A DNA stretch of 64,000 nt, taken from positions 1 to 64,000 of the forward strand of contig CAJXUY010000021.1 of the NCBI GenBank assembly GCA_913060665.1, in the 5' to 3' direction. Made by a program: the position numbers and the translations under genes. Origin of the DNA: an uncultured Oleiphilaceae bacterium. GTDB taxonomy: Bacteria > Pseudomonadota > Gammaproteobacteria > Pseudomonadales > Oleiphilaceae. Under the pieces are notes generated by a model, which was not told the origin of the DNA, searched no databases, and was given only the letters and a program-made list of their open reading frames with translations. Positions 38,992 through 49,863 of this stretch are shown here, piece by piece (the stretch's first letter is position 1; each line of letters begins with the position of its first letter).

Positions 38992-41738
38992 CTTAATGGC
39001 AAAAAGATTTGGTCGCCTTCGTTAAGCCGCAGGCCATTTCGAATTTCTTGAAATAGTTGGGGGAGCAGCTCACTCGGGAGAGGGTTTGAATACAGGAAGC
39101 CTTGAACGTATCGGCAGCCGTTAATTTTTAAGAACGCCTCTTGCTCTCTCGTTTCTACACCTGTCGCAAAGGTTTTAATGTTCATTTGGTGGGCGATATT
39201 AATCAATGTTTCTGTAATGATCATATCATTTTCATCTTCCGGTATGCCTTTGATAAAGGTACGGTCTATCTTGATGATATCAATAGGTAATTTCTTAAGG
39301 TGACTGAGAGATGAAATGCCGGTGCCAAAGCTATCAATTGTGAGTGTTAGCCCGAGCTGTTTTAGCTTTTTAAGTGTTGTTACCGACTCTTCGAGCTTGC
39401 TGGTAATGGTATTTTCCTCAATTTCTAAAACCAAAAAGCGTGGATTGAAGCGAGTTTCCATCAGTACTCGTTCGATGGTGTTGACGAGTTGAGGGTGGCT
39501 ATATTGTCGATTGGATAGGTTTAGTGTGATTTGTACTGGCGTTTGGCTCATTGCCTGTACGGCCTTCCCCTGAAGACACGCATTCTGCAACGCCCATTCA
39601 CCGATCGCTAACAGTTGACCTGTCTGTTCAGCCACTTTTAAGAAACTGCCGGGCGACAATAGTCCTTTGGTGGGGTGTTGCCACCTCAACAAGGCCTCTA
39701 GTGCAATGATCTGCCCCGTTTCAATGTCAATAATAGGTTGGTAATACAGTTTAAATTCGTTGTGCGTGATGGCATGTCGCAACTCTTGTTCGATGGAGAG
39801 CTGACGAAGCATATCTTCGTTCATTTTGGGGTTATAGAATTGAATATTATTACGCCCGGCACTTTTGGCTTGATACATTGCCATATCGGCATTTTTTAAT
39901 AGCTCTGCGTATAACACTCCATCGTTTGGCGATAGTGATACACCAATACTTGACGTGATGACCAGCTCACCACCAGGAAGCGGAATAGGTGTAGTGATCG
40001 CATCCAGAATATTGCGGGCAACGATCTCAGCACCTTCTACTCCGTTAACATCTGCCAGTAATACGGCGAACTCATCGCCTCCTAGTCGTGCGATAGTGTC
40101 TTCATTTCGAACGCAGGATGTCAGCCTATCTGCGATTACTTTTAATAATTCATCCCCCGCATCATGCCCAAGTGTGTCGTTGATTCGTTTGAAAAAATCG
40201 ATATCCAGATTAATTAGCGCGATCGGGTGCTGATGTCTCAGTGATTGTTTAAGTGCTTGGTTGCAGCGATCTTCAAAAAGCCTTCGGTTTGCTGCGCCCG
40301 TCAGAATGTCAAAGTGTGCGAGATGATGGAGTTGATCCTGCGTAGTTCGGATCTCTGTAATATCCTGACCGATAAGAATAACCCGTGCAATCTCATCATC
40401 CGCGTTGGAGATGCGGTTGATATTCCAAAGCATCGCGTGGGAAGTGCCATCAAATGCCATCGCCTCACTTTCAAGGTTTTCTTTACCCACGCCGCTTTCA
40501 ACTACCTTGGTGATTTTCCAGGCTGTTTCGTCCTGGTGTAGTTGAGGTACAAAACAGTCGATGTAGTTTTTCCCAATGACTTCATCCCGGCTATACCCGA
40601 ATAGTGATTCTGCAGCACTATTCCACTGTTTGATCATGTACTGGGTATCGATAACGATAATTGGGCTGCCGGCCGTTTCAATAAGCGCTTTATAGCGGCG
40701 AGAAGAGCGACGAAAAGACTTCTCTGCCTGCTTTCTTACGTATACTTCGTCGATAAGCTCCTGATTGGTCTCTTGTAGCTGTTCAGTTCGCTGCAATACT
40801 GTGTCTTCAAGCTTGTTTGATACTTTTTGACGCTCTTCAAGCAGCGCACTGACATAAAGGGTGGTGGCAATAATAATCGCTAAAAGGACTTCTAGCATGA
40901 CTAAATCATAAAGGTTGCTAGATGCCGGATTTATTGGGTTTATATAGATTAGGGCGAGAAAAGCGAGAGATAGTGTTATCGAGGTCGCCGCAGTGCAGCC
41001 TGGTTGACTAAAGCGGGTAGCGGCCCATATAGTTAATGGCAGCACCAAAAATACCCCCTGAATGCCTTGGTAAAAAGCCAAAAAGGAGATCATCCCCAAG
41101 CCTATAAACCATGCACTCCATTCGAGTAGCTTTTCTGAAATATAATGAAAGCCAGGAAACTGATGGTGCGCAAGTATTAAAGGCGTAAGGAGTAATATTC
41201 CCGAAAAGTCAGCTAGCGTGAAGAGCAGCATTCTAAGGGTAAAGTTTATATTACTGTCAGGCTGAACAACGTTTATCAGTGCGGCAAATAAAGAGGATGT
41301 CGCAATAATAACCAATACCGACCCAAGAAGAAATGCGAGTAGATTCCGGTCTCTGTCGAATGGGTAGCTTGCATTAGTCACATTCATAAAAAAGTGATAA
41401 ATAAGATAAGGCTGCAGGGTATTTAATAAACCAAACGAGGCTGTCAATATTAATGCATCAGCTAAGCTTTGGCTGGTTAGAAAAAAAACAGATGCGGCGG
41501 CCATTGCTGCGATAAATAATACGGGTAATGATCGATCCCCATAGATAAATATCATGGCGAGTGCAAAACCAGAAGGAAGCCAAACGGGTGTAATCGATGA
41601 ATCAGGGAGTGTTATAAAGGTCGAGAGCCGGGCTAGCATCAGGTAAGTCAACAAGATTGCTATTGTTCTCAGAGGGTGGTCTCTAAAAGGTAGTAACCAC
41701 CTACTTATATTAAACTCAAAGAGCTTACCGGTTGTCAT
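38988..41738 (-). CDS. MASE1-PAS-GGDEF-EAL c-di-GMP turnover protein
   Basis: N-terminal multi-TM MASE1-like domain, PAS, 'RLGGDEFAVLL', 'EALLRWQHPTKGLL'. Confidence 0.93.
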   Translation of the reverse strand: MTTGKLFEFNISRWLLPFRDHPLRTIAILLTYLMLARLSTFITLPDSSITPVWLPSGFALAMIFIYGDRSLPVLFIAAMAAASVFFLTSQSLADALILTASFGLLNTLQPYLIYHFFMNVTNASYPFDRDRNLLAFLLGSVLVIIATSSLFAALINVVQPDSNINFTLRMLLFTLADFSGILLLTPLILAHHQFPGFHYISEKLLEWSAWFIGLGMISFLAFYQGIQGVFLVLPLTIWAATRFSQPGCTAATSITLSLAFLALIYINPINPASSNLYDLVMLEVLLAIIIATTLYVSALLEERQKVSNKLEDTVLQRTEQLQETNQELIDEVYVRKQAEKSFRRSSRRYKALIETAGSPIIVIDTQYMIKQWNSAAESLFGYSRDEVIGKNYIDCFVPQLHQDETAWKITKVVESGVGKENLESEAMAFDGTSHAMLWNINRISNADDEIARVILIGQDITEIRTTQDQLHHLAHFDILTGAANRRLFEDRCNQALKQSLRHQHPIALINLDIDFFKRINDTLGHDAGDELLKVIADRLTSCVRNEDTIARLGGDEFAVLLADVNGVEGAEIVARNILDAITTPIPLPGGELVITSSIGVSLSPNDGVLYAELLKNADMAMYQAKSAGRNNIQFYNPKMNEDMLRQLSIEQELRHAITHNEFKLYYQPIIDIETGQIIALEALLRWQHPTKGLLSPGSFLKVAEQTGQLLAIGEWALQNACLQGKAVQAMSQTPVQITLNLSNRQYSHPQLVNTIERVLMETRFNPRFLVLEIEENTITSKLEESVTTLKKLKQLGLTLTIDSFGTGISSLSHLKKLPIDIIKIDRTFIKGIPEDENDMIITETLINIAHQMNIKTFATGVETREQEAFLKINGCRYVQGFLYSNPLPSELLPQLFQEIRNGLRLNEGDQIFLPLS

Positions 41739-41922
41739 TCATTGCATCCTTGCTTTAATGGAGTTAGTTATCTGGCGAATGAGTGCCGCGTCTTATTATT
41801 ATTTCATCATTTCAAGTAGCCAGTGTAATCTGAAAGTGGCCTTTGATTGTGAAATAAAGCGTATCATTATGTAACTAAATGTAGCTTGGGTGATAATGAT
41901 TTATTGGTGGTTTTTTATTAAC

Positions 41923-42759
41923 TTAAAGCGAAAACCTCATAGAAAGATCAATAGCTTTACAGTCTTTGGTCAGTGCGCCTATTGATATGTAATCAACGCC
42001 TGTTTCTGCAATGGCGGCTAATGTTTGTTTATTGATACCACCTGATGCTTCGAGTTTTGCAACGCCAGAAGAAATCTTAACGGCTTCAATTAACGAGGCA
42101 TTGTCAAAGTTGTCTAGCATTATAATATCTGCTTTGGCGCTGAGAGCCTGTTGAAGTTCAGTCATGCTTTCAACTTCAACTTCTACAGGTTTTCCTGGCG
42201 CGATAGCATGAGCATTTTCTACTGCTTTTTGAATTGAACCACAGGCCATAATATGATTTTCTTTAATCAAGAATGCATCATATAGACCAATACGATGGTT
42301 GTGGCAGCCGCCGAACGTGACTGCATACTTTTGTGCTTGTCTTAAGCCGGGGATGGTTTTACGTGTATCTAGCAGCTTTACATTGGTGTGGGAAACCAGT
42401 GCTGCATACTCCTTACAAATAGTGGCTGTACCTGACAGTGTCTGTAAAAAATTAAGTGCTGCTCGTTCGCCTGTCAGCAGGCCTCTTGCAGGGCCTTCTA
42501 AAGAGAATAGTGCAATATTTGGTTGAACTGAATCACCTTCTTCAACATGCCATATGATCTGTATTTTTGTGTCGACCTGCTTAAATACTTCGTTAACCCA
42601 CTCAATACCACATATAACACAATGATCACGTGTGATCACGGTTGCTTTCGCCTGAGTATTTTCTGGAATTAGCTGAGCGGTAATGTCTCCGCTGCCAATA
42701 TCTTCTTCCAAGGCTGAGGTGACGTTTTTTACAATGGCAGTATGCAACATAGTGTTCAT
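41923..42759 (-). CDS. nadC: Nicotinate-nucleotide pyrophosphorylase (carboxylating)
   Basis: '[15 protein letters not shown]', '[42 protein letters not shown]'. Confidence 0.96.
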   Translation of the reverse strand: MNTMLHTAIVKNVTSALEEDIGSGDITAQLIPENTQAKATVITRDHCVICGIEWVNEVFKQVDTKIQIIWHVEEGDSVQPNIALFSLEGPARGLLTGERAALNFLQTLSGTATICKEYAALVSHTNVKLLDTRKTIPGLRQAQKYAVTFGGCHNHRIGLYDAFLIKENHIMACGSIQKAVENAHAIAPGKPVEVEVESMTELQQALSAKADIIMLDNFDNASLIEAVKISSGVAKLEASGGINKQTLAAIAETGVDYISIGALTKDCKAIDLSMRFSL

Positions 42760-42873
42760 AAGATGTTATCTGGCTGGTTAAGGGTTTTTGTCAGGCTATG
42801 ATCATGTTTATGCGCTACACACTTGCCGTTAACGATGTTATTGCTAGCGTCGTTTGTACTAACATAGCTTGTA

Positions 42874-43413
42874 CTAACGTTGTATGAGCGTTAGCGTCGT
42901 GTCTTTCTGGTTCAGTTCCAACTGCTTGAGGGCACTCATTCCCATTAAAACATAATCTTCTGAGTTCATTGCAGGGTTGATGCTGGCGCGGACATTATAA
43001 AGGGTTATTGGGCCAATGCTAACCCTTTTAAGAGATGTGTTAAATACAGTGATAATGCCATTAGCGGTCGATGCTTGGGAGCGCCCGTATGGTTGCAGCT
43101 CCATTTTATCAGCCAGTGCCTGTGGTATGACAACATCAGTCGCGCCGGTATCAATCATAAATGTAGCAGTATGGCCGTTGATTTCCCCATTAAAAACATA
43201 GTGCCCATAACGGTTTCGTTCTAGTGCTATGGCTGCCTCGTTTGTGGATTCTGATGTTGTGGATAACTGTTGGTTGGGGTTACGCTGATTATCTTCCCAT
43301 ATACCCAAGAAACGGGTGAGCAGTAGCATTCCGATGACCCAGGCAATAATAGCCATGTTGCGGCCAGTTTTTCTTGACGCTTTACCGTGTTGAGTGTTTT
43401 TGTGTGTTTCCAT
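42874..43413 (-). CDS. TIGR02281-type retropepsin-like aspartic protease
   Basis: One TM, then 'ATFMIDTGATDVVIPQALADKM'; 'VLMGMSALKQLEL'. Confidence 0.88.
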   Translation of the reverse strand: METHKNTQHGKASRKTGRNMAIIAWVIGMLLLTRFLGIWEDNQRNPNQQLSTTSESTNEAAIALERNRYGHYVFNGEINGHTATFMIDTGATDVVIPQALADKMELQPYGRSQASTANGIITVFNTSLKRVSIGPITLYNVRASINPAMNSEDYVLMGMSALKQLELNQKDTTLTLIQR

Positions 43414-43730
43414 TGAGTGACAAGGACTCCATTTATGATAGCGCTAACTATACAAGAGCAGTTATCGCGAGTGAATTAATTTTTTGCAATGCCTGTGGGG
43501 GGGGCTTAGGCTATGCTTACTAGTAAGGCTGTTATTCTATGACTAACGCTTTTTTGTATGAGTTGCTGGTAGTTTTACGTAACGATATCTTAAATTGTGA
43601 ACTACTTCTCGAAGTGACATTTCGTGACATTTGTTGACACAGATGATCTATAAAAGATTGAAATTAAGTGGAAAAATGAATTGTAAATTATAGTGAAATA
43701 TAAGACTTCTTTATCACGTCAGCTATCTCG

Positions 43731-46283
43731 ATGGGTAAGGATCTGATGATAGCTACTTATAGTGAAATCAATATGACGCAGAACCATAATGTAGTTGACC
43801 TCGATAAACTGAGATCGGTTCCAGACGGAAAAACCTCTTCTGGTTCTCTCCCTGCGCCTCTTACTAAGGTAAGGGATTTGGCAATTGGAGAGCTGAAAGC
43901 CTTGTTGCGAAAGCTGTTTGATAATGCCGATGATGCGTTGTTTGAGTTGGCCGATAAGGCTGGATCTAACGGTGAGCAGGCGAAATACTTTGATTCAATG
44001 AGAGAGGTCAGGTTGCAGCGTAAGCAGATTGCGTTGTTAATGCTTCAGTCTGTCGTTAGGTCTTTTAATCAGGTAGGCCGATATAAACTTAGTGGTGTTT
44101 CTTCTACTGAAGCGGCTTCTGACCTTGATTCACTAAGCCTTGTTCAAAACGATGAACTGGAAGAGCGGGTAGCAATTGAGGGAATGGTTAGTAAAACGCG
44201 TAGCGTTTGTGGGCAGTCTGTTGACCATTATCAGATTAGAGTTGAGGCGTTATTGCCGAACGCCAAACTTGATGAGGCTCATATTCCTGCTAGCCCTGAA
44301 GTGCTTGTTCATAGCTTTGTGGATGGTTGTAAAGACCTTCAAGTTGATATTGAAGCAAAGCTTATTGTATTTAAACTATTTGAAAAATATGTGTTGAGTG
44401 GCATTGATATCTTGTATCAGAAAGCCAATCAGCAATTAATTGGCGACGGCGTAATTCCGGATCTTAAACAAGTCCGGTCTTCAGGGCAGAGGGCTACAAG
44501 TCGCCCTTCACCTGGTAGTCGCCCTTCTCCTAACCAAAACGCCCCTTCAAGTAACAGCCTGGTTGATGGTAAAACCGGAGAAGTAATTGAAGAAGATGGC
44601 GGTATGTTTGAAAGTTTGCGAAACATGCTGCACGCACAAGGTGGCGTTCAACAGTCGGGTGGAGGCTATGCGGGTGGCAATGGAGTAGGGGCAAACGGGT
44701 TTACAGAAGTCAGTCGTGATCAGGTTGTATCGGTATTGTCTGATGTTCAGCACGGTATGCCACACCCTCAAGCCGGTAATGGCGCTATCGGAGTGATGAA
44801 TTTTAGAACGCTGCTGATTGAGCAGATGGGTGCCTCTGGGATAGAAGAGCCAAAGCTTAAGAAGGTGGATGATGACGTCATCAACTTGGTATCAATGCTG
44901 TTTGAATTTATTTTAGATGATCGGCAGCTACAGCCCACTATGAAGGCACTGATTGCGCGTCTGCAGATACCAATGTTAAAAGTTGCCATGCTGGATCGAA
45001 ACTTTTTTAACAAAGGTGGGCACCCTGCTCGAAAACTACTTAATGAAATTGCGACAGCAGCGATTGGGTGGAATGAGAAGCCTGAAAGGCAGAGAGACCC
45101 ATTAAAAGAGAAGGTAGAATATATTGTTCAGCACCTGTTAGATGATTTTGACAGTGACTTTAGTGTATTTGAGTCATTGTTGTCGGAGTTTACTCGGTTT
45201 ATTGATATTGAAAGCCGCCGAGGTCAGTTGATCGAACAGCGAACTCGCGATGCTGAAGAGGGTATGGCGAGAAATGAAACAGCGAAAGGTGTTGTTCAAA
45301 AAAGTATCGAGTGCCTTGTGGGTGATAAGCAGTTGCCTGAATCTGCCCAAACCTTGTTAGAAGGGGGGTGGGGGCAATATATGTCGCTGACCTACCTAAA
45401 ACACGGTGAGCAGAGTGCTGAGTGGGCTGGGGCACTATCAGTGGCGGAAAGCTTAATTTGGAGTGTTTGCCCTGATGGTGCAATGGTAGACGCTAGAAGT
45501 CAGTTGTTAAAAATGATCCCTGGTTTGCTTAAAAAACTAAGGGCTGGGTTAAGTGAGGCTTCTTACGACCCGTTTAAGTCGAGTGAGCTGCTTAAATCTC
45601 TCGAAGGGTTGCATATTGATGCGTTACAGATGTTGGCGTCAGCAAGTGTTATTGCGGATAAACCGAAAGCGGAACAGCAAGCAAAATCGAATCAAGAATT
45701 TGGCGACTTAGTTAAGCCGGTAGTCGCCGACAAGCCTGATGCTTCTCTAGCTGATGTTGAACAAGTGGAAACGCTAGATTCCATGACTAAAAGTATGGAC
45801 TCACTTCTTGATGATGTTGATTCGATACTTGATGGTGTTACAGACTCAGCAATCAGTCCGGTGGCGCAAGAGGTTTCATCTGGGCAGGTAGAGCGACCAA
45901 AGCCTTTTGATGAAAAGCGTCAGGCTACAGAGGGCTCTATCCAATCGGTCGTTCCTGAGGCCCAAGTGGTTGAGTCTTCTCAGGTTACACCGCCTGTGGT
46001 GGATGCTGTTAGTATCGAAATGATTGAGTCGTTACGGGTTGGGTCATGGCTAGAATTTCATGAATCAGGAAAAGTTGTGCGCTGTAAGCTGGCAGCCCTG
46101 ATTCGAGTGACCGGAAAGTATATTTTTGTGGACCGAAGTGGTATAAAAATTGCCGACAAGAATAAGTCGGAGTTATTAGAAATGGCCCAACAAGGACAGG
46201 TTAATATTCTTAATGACGGGTTGTTATTTGATCGAGCTCTTGAGTCTGTTATTGGCAACCTGAGAGATAACCGACAAGATTAA
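43731..46283 (+). CDS. DUF1631 family protein
   Basis: 850 aa, family-typical 'FDSDFSVFESLLSEFTRFI' and C-terminal 'GSWLEFHESGKVVRCKLAALIRVTGKYIFVDRSG'; between nadC region and ampD. Confidence 0.85.
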   Translation: MGKDLMIATYSEINMTQNHNVVDLDKLRSVPDGKTSSGSLPAPLTKVRDLAIGELKALLRKLFDNADDALFELADKAGSNGEQAKYFDSMREVRLQRKQIALLMLQSVVRSFNQVGRYKLSGVSSTEAASDLDSLSLVQNDELEERVAIEGMVSKTRSVCGQSVDHYQIRVEALLPNAKLDEAHIPASPEVLVHSFVDGCKDLQVDIEAKLIVFKLFEKYVLSGIDILYQKANQQLIGDGVIPDLKQVRSSGQRATSRPSPGSRPSPNQNAPSSNSLVDGKTGEVIEEDGGMFESLRNMLHAQGGVQQSGGGYAGGNGVGANGFTEVSRDQVVSVLSDVQHGMPHPQAGNGAIGVMNFRTLLIEQMGASGIEEPKLKKVDDDVINLVSMLFEFILDDRQLQPTMKALIARLQIPMLKVAMLDRNFFNKGGHPARKLLNEIATAAIGWNEKPERQRDPLKEKVEYIVQHLLDDFDSDFSVFESLLSEFTRFIDIESRRGQLIEQRTRDAEEGMARNETAKGVVQKSIECLVGDKQLPESAQTLLEGGWGQYMSLTYLKHGEQSAEWAGALSVAESLIWSVCPDGAMVDARSQLLKMIPGLLKKLRAGLSEASYDPFKSSELLKSLEGLHIDALQMLASASVIADKPKAEQQAKSNQEFGDLVKPVVADKPDASLADVEQVETLDSMTKSMDSLLDDVDSILDGVTDSAISPVAQEVSSGQVERPKPFDEKRQATEGSIQSVVPEAQVVESSQVTPPVVDAVSIEMIESLRVGSWLEFHESGKVVRCKLAALIRVTGKYIFVDRSGIKIADKNKSELLEMAQQGQVNILNDGLLFDRALESVIGNLRDNRQD

Positions 46284-46445
46284 TGACCTCATTAAATACT
46301 ATCAGGTCAAGACTTGAGTATAAAAAGTACAGTAACGCGGTTTAAAATTAACTAAGCTTGTAATACCCTTAGGGTGTAATATCGTTGGCATATAGCGCCA
46401 AGGTAGACGATTGCACCAAAGGCTAAAGGAGCTTAGGCTGTTGTT

Positions 46446-47075
46446 ATGACTCAACACGGGATACAACACACTGTTAAAGACTCTGTTATTACACTCAGTA
46501 ATGATGGTGTTTTGGATGGCTGGCTTAAAGGCGTTCGGCGAGTTGTCTCTCCCAACTGTAATCAGCGTCCTGCAGATAACGAAATCAGTTTACTGGTTAT
46601 TCATAATATAAGCTTGCCACCTGGTCAGTATGGTGGTGATCACATTGAGCGTTTCTTTACCAATCGACTTGATCACTCGCTAGATCCTTTTTATAAAGAA
46701 ATTGAAGGGGTAGAAGTATCTTCTCATCTGCTCATTAAGCGAACAGGAGAGATTGTTCAATTTGTTTCGTTTGATGAACGGGCTTGGCATGCCGGGGCCT
46801 CTACGTTTAAAACCCGTGAAAACTGCAATGACTTCTCAATTGGTGTTGAGCTAGAAGGTGAAGACGAGGTTCCCTACACTGATGCCCAATATGAGGTTCT
46901 GGTAAGTATTACGCGATGTTTAACCAAAGAATACCCAGCGATTTCTATAGATCGAATTATAGGCCATCAGGATATTTCTCCTGGCAGAAAAACAGACCCT
47001 GGAAAAGCATTTGATTGGGAACGTTATTTTGACCAAATAAAAGCAAAATCCGATATATCTACTGAAGTTGTTTAA
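46446..47075 (+). CDS. ampD: 1,6-anhydro-N-acetylmuramyl-L-alanine amidase AmpD
   Basis: 'VSPNCNQRPADNEISLLVIHNISLPPGQYGG...HAGASTFKTRENCNDFSIGVELEG...IIGHQDISPGRKTDPG'. Confidence 0.95.
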   Translation: MTQHGIQHTVKDSVITLSNDGVLDGWLKGVRRVVSPNCNQRPADNEISLLVIHNISLPPGQYGGDHIERFFTNRLDHSLDPFYKEIEGVEVSSHLLIKRTGEIVQFVSFDERAWHAGASTFKTRENCNDFSIGVELEGEDEVPYTDAQYEVLVSITRCLTKEYPAISIDRIIGHQDISPGRKTDPGKAFDWERYFDQIKAKSDISTEVV

Positions 47076-47135
47076 GGCCTTGTCGAGGTGATTTAAGGTC
47101 AGATTTTGATATAACCATCAGCAAGGGTGTTATAA

Positions 47136-48020
47136 ATGAGTTTTGTTGTGTTGTTGATAAGTTACGCTCTTCAACAAAAAATGGATTGGCCTTTAAGTTT
47201 ACAGTTTGATCGAGTAACAATTAAATTTCTCCGGCCTGAACACTTTTCAATGATGGCAAAAAGTAGCGGTGCTGCGTATTTCCTACTGCTACTTATTCTA
47301 CTAGCCTATTTTTCGCTTTTTTATGTATTGTTTTTTTTAATCGGGAACACCTTTTTTGGCGCGCTGTCATTGTGTCTTCAGGTTGTTGTTCTTTTGTTGG
47401 TGTTGGGGCAAAAAGGGTTTAAAGATAACCTTGAAAGCTACTTGGTAGCATGGAAAAGAGGCGACTTTGAAGCCGCTGCGTTTAAACAACAAACACTCTC
47501 TGGTGTTAATGGTCGTTTACTACGTGACCCTGTAATGATGCAGAATGAAGTCTCCAAGGCACTGCTCTATCATAACTTTAATCGATTTTTTGTTATAACG
47601 TTTTGGTTTATGGTGGCAGGTCCCGCAATGATAATTGTAGTGAGAGTCGCCGACCTGATCGCTCAGCACTCATCTCATCAACTAAGGCGAGCGGCTGTCA
47701 GCGTAAATGCGGCAATAGAGTGGTTGCCCGCGCGGCTTTTGGCGCTAACCTTTACATTAACTGGTGATTTTAGGCGTTCTATTTCAGGCTGTATGAAGTA
47801 TTGGGTGGATGTTACAAGCGACACGCCTGATGTCTTGGGCGAGGTCGCATCTAGTACTCTTGATAGTTTTTATCTTAATAATGTTATTGATTCCAAAATT
47901 GACAAAGGTATCCTGATTTCAACGGGCGTGAACGGCATCATCGGTATTAGAGGGCTTTTGGGTAGAAGTATGGCTCTTTGGCTTGGCATTTTTGCCATTT
48001 CTGTTATTTTTGCCATTTAG
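47136..48020 (+). CDS. ampE: AmpE regulatory membrane protein
   Basis: Directly downstream of ampD; multi-TM; 'LLYHNFNRFFVITFWFMVAGPA'. Confidence 0.88.
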   Translation: MSFVVLLISYALQQKMDWPLSLQFDRVTIKFLRPEHFSMMAKSSGAAYFLLLLILLAYFSLFYVLFFLIGNTFFGALSLCLQVVVLLLVLGQKGFKDNLESYLVAWKRGDFEAAAFKQQTLSGVNGRLLRDPVMMQNEVSKALLYHNFNRFFVITFWFMVAGPAMIIVVRVADLIAQHSSHQLRRAAVSVNAAIEWLPARLLALTFTLTGDFRRSISGCMKYWVDVTSDTPDVLGEVASSTLDSFYLNNVIDSKIDKGILISTGVNGIIGIRGLLGRSMALWLGIFAISVIFAI

Positions 48021-48060
48021 GTATCGCCATTGCGCTTATTATTGTTTGAATTCTAATCAC

Positions 48061-48672
48061 TTATCCATTATATGGTTTGAGCGTAGGCGTTAATTGATTT
48101 AGAAACTCGCTAACGCTATTAGCAATCGTTTTGTGTGCAGCAAAACCAGCCTTTTCGAGTACAACATGACCGGTGTTATTGTCAATTGCGATGATTTCGT
48201 CATGGTAGGTACAGCCAATAAACAGGGTTAGTGGTAAGCGGTTTTTTTGTTTTGCAAAGGAATGGCCTAGTAAATTCTGCTTAAGCATCTCTTCATCTTC
48301 AGCATTCCATATCTGAATTAAACTCATTTCTCCTGAATCATGAGAAACTACGATACCGTCTGACCAGTAGTGGCTATAGAAGTTGATGATATCTGGATGA
48401 AATTGGACACCTAACGCACTCTCCATATCGGCAAAAATATTGTCTGATTGACGGATAGCCGGTTTCCATTGAACGAGCCCACTTTCATCGGGCTTAGTGT
48501 CTACAATACATTTGGAACTCCAGTTCTCATCGTATTCTACTTTTGGCAAGCTGATATCCAGTTTGCGGGATAGTTCAATGAAACGGTAAAATAATGTCTC
48601 AAGCGCTTTCGGAGTAGAGGGTAGAGGAGTGGCTGAATCACTATTGAGGGTCGAATGAGGGCGTGTAGTCAT
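48061..48672 (-). CDS. syd: SecY-interacting protein Syd
   Basis: 'HPDIINFYSHYWSDGIVVSHDSGEMSLIQIWNAEDEEMLKQNLLGHSFAKQK'. Confidence 0.88.
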   Translation of the reverse strand: MTTRPHSTLNSDSATPLPSTPKALETLFYRFIELSRKLDISLPKVEYDENWSSKCIVDTKPDESGLVQWKPAIRQSDNIFADMESALGVQFHPDIINFYSHYWSDGIVVSHDSGEMSLIQIWNAEDEEMLKQNLLGHSFAKQKNRLPLTLFIGCTYHDEIIAIDNNTGHVVLEKAGFAAHKTIANSVSEFLNQLTPTLKPYNG

Positions 48673-48717
48673 ATAAAATTAAGTCCGTTCTGTCGCTAAC
48701 GAGCGTTAGTCTCTGTC

Positions 48718-49638
48718 TTAAGGGTGGATGGATTCATTTTCGTGCCATAGCCATGCGGCACCCCTAACACCGCTTGAATCACCATGTAGAGCCTTTACCA
48801 GCTTCGTGTTGACCTTATCGGAAAATACATATGAAGACCATACTTTTTCTACTTGCTGGTAAATCGCCTGTATATTTGACATTCCGCCTCCTAGAACAAT
48901 CACGTCGGGGTCTAGTATATTGATAACTGTTGCTAGTGAGCGTGCGAGCCTATCAATATAGTTAGTAAACGCAATATCAGCCTTATCATTTGTTTCGAGC
49001 AGGGCCACAATCTCGGAGGGTGATAAGTTTTGCCCCGTTAAAGACCAGTAGCTGTGTTTAAAGCCGGGCCCAGAGAGGAATGTCTCAATGCAACCTTGTT
49101 TGCCACAGTAGCATGGGGGAAATGGCTGGTCATGTTGGTTTGGCCACGGTAGAGGGTTATGGCCCCATTCACCAGTAATGCCATTTGGACCCTTTAAGAG
49201 AGTTTTGTTAATGGTAATACCGCCGCCTACACCTGTGCCTAAAATGACGCCAAAGGCGGTATTACAGTGTGCTGCAGCCCCATCACTTGCTTCGGATAAG
49301 GTAAAGCAATCAGCGTCGTTTGCAACTCTGACTTCACGCTGCAGTCGATTTTTCAGGTCGTGTTGCAGATCTTCCCCAATTAAACATACGGAGTTCGCAT
49401 TTTTTATTAGCCCGTGGTCTGGAGATAGTGTCCCGGGTATCCCTATCCCGACCGTACCAGTTATCGCGAGTTGAGACTCTGCTTCATGGACTAAACTGGC
49501 GATCGTATTCAAAATGCCATGATAATTATTTTGAGGGGTTGGTCGTCGTTTTCGGTAAACCTCTTTATTTCCTTTTGCTAATGCAATAATTTCTGTTTTG
49601 GTTCCACCTAGGTCAATACCGAATCGCATGCTGGTCAT
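48718..49638 (-). CDS. ROK family sugar kinase (fructokinase / N-acetylglucosamine kinase-like)
   Basis: 'RFGIDLGGTKTEIIAL', 'GTGVGGGI', zinc motif 'CYCGKQGCIETFLSG'. Confidence 0.92.
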   Translation of the reverse strand: MTSMRFGIDLGGTKTEIIALAKGNKEVYRKRRPTPQNNYHGILNTIASLVHEAESQLAITGTVGIGIPGTLSPDHGLIKNANSVCLIGEDLQHDLKNRLQREVRVANDADCFTLSEASDGAAAHCNTAFGVILGTGVGGGITINKTLLKGPNGITGEWGHNPLPWPNQHDQPFPPCYCGKQGCIETFLSGPGFKHSYWSLTGQNLSPSEIVALLETNDKADIAFTNYIDRLARSLATVINILDPDVIVLGGGMSNIQAIYQQVEKVWSSYVFSDKVNTKLVKALHGDSSGVRGAAWLWHENESIHP

Positions 49639-49863
49639 TCCTTTTACAAAATAAAATAATCGTTAACTGTGGTCGAGTATTGCAGATAGATTAACTATCT
49701 ATACAGGTAGTGAACGGTTATTGACATTAAATACTGGGATTTTTGTTTAAGTGAAGCACTTTTCGATATTTAAGCTAGAATTATTAAAAATATCAAACGC
49801 TAATAAGAAAAAGCCGATAAAACGATTGAGGAGTCATTTCTTTTCAGTTGTTGGAGAAAATGT

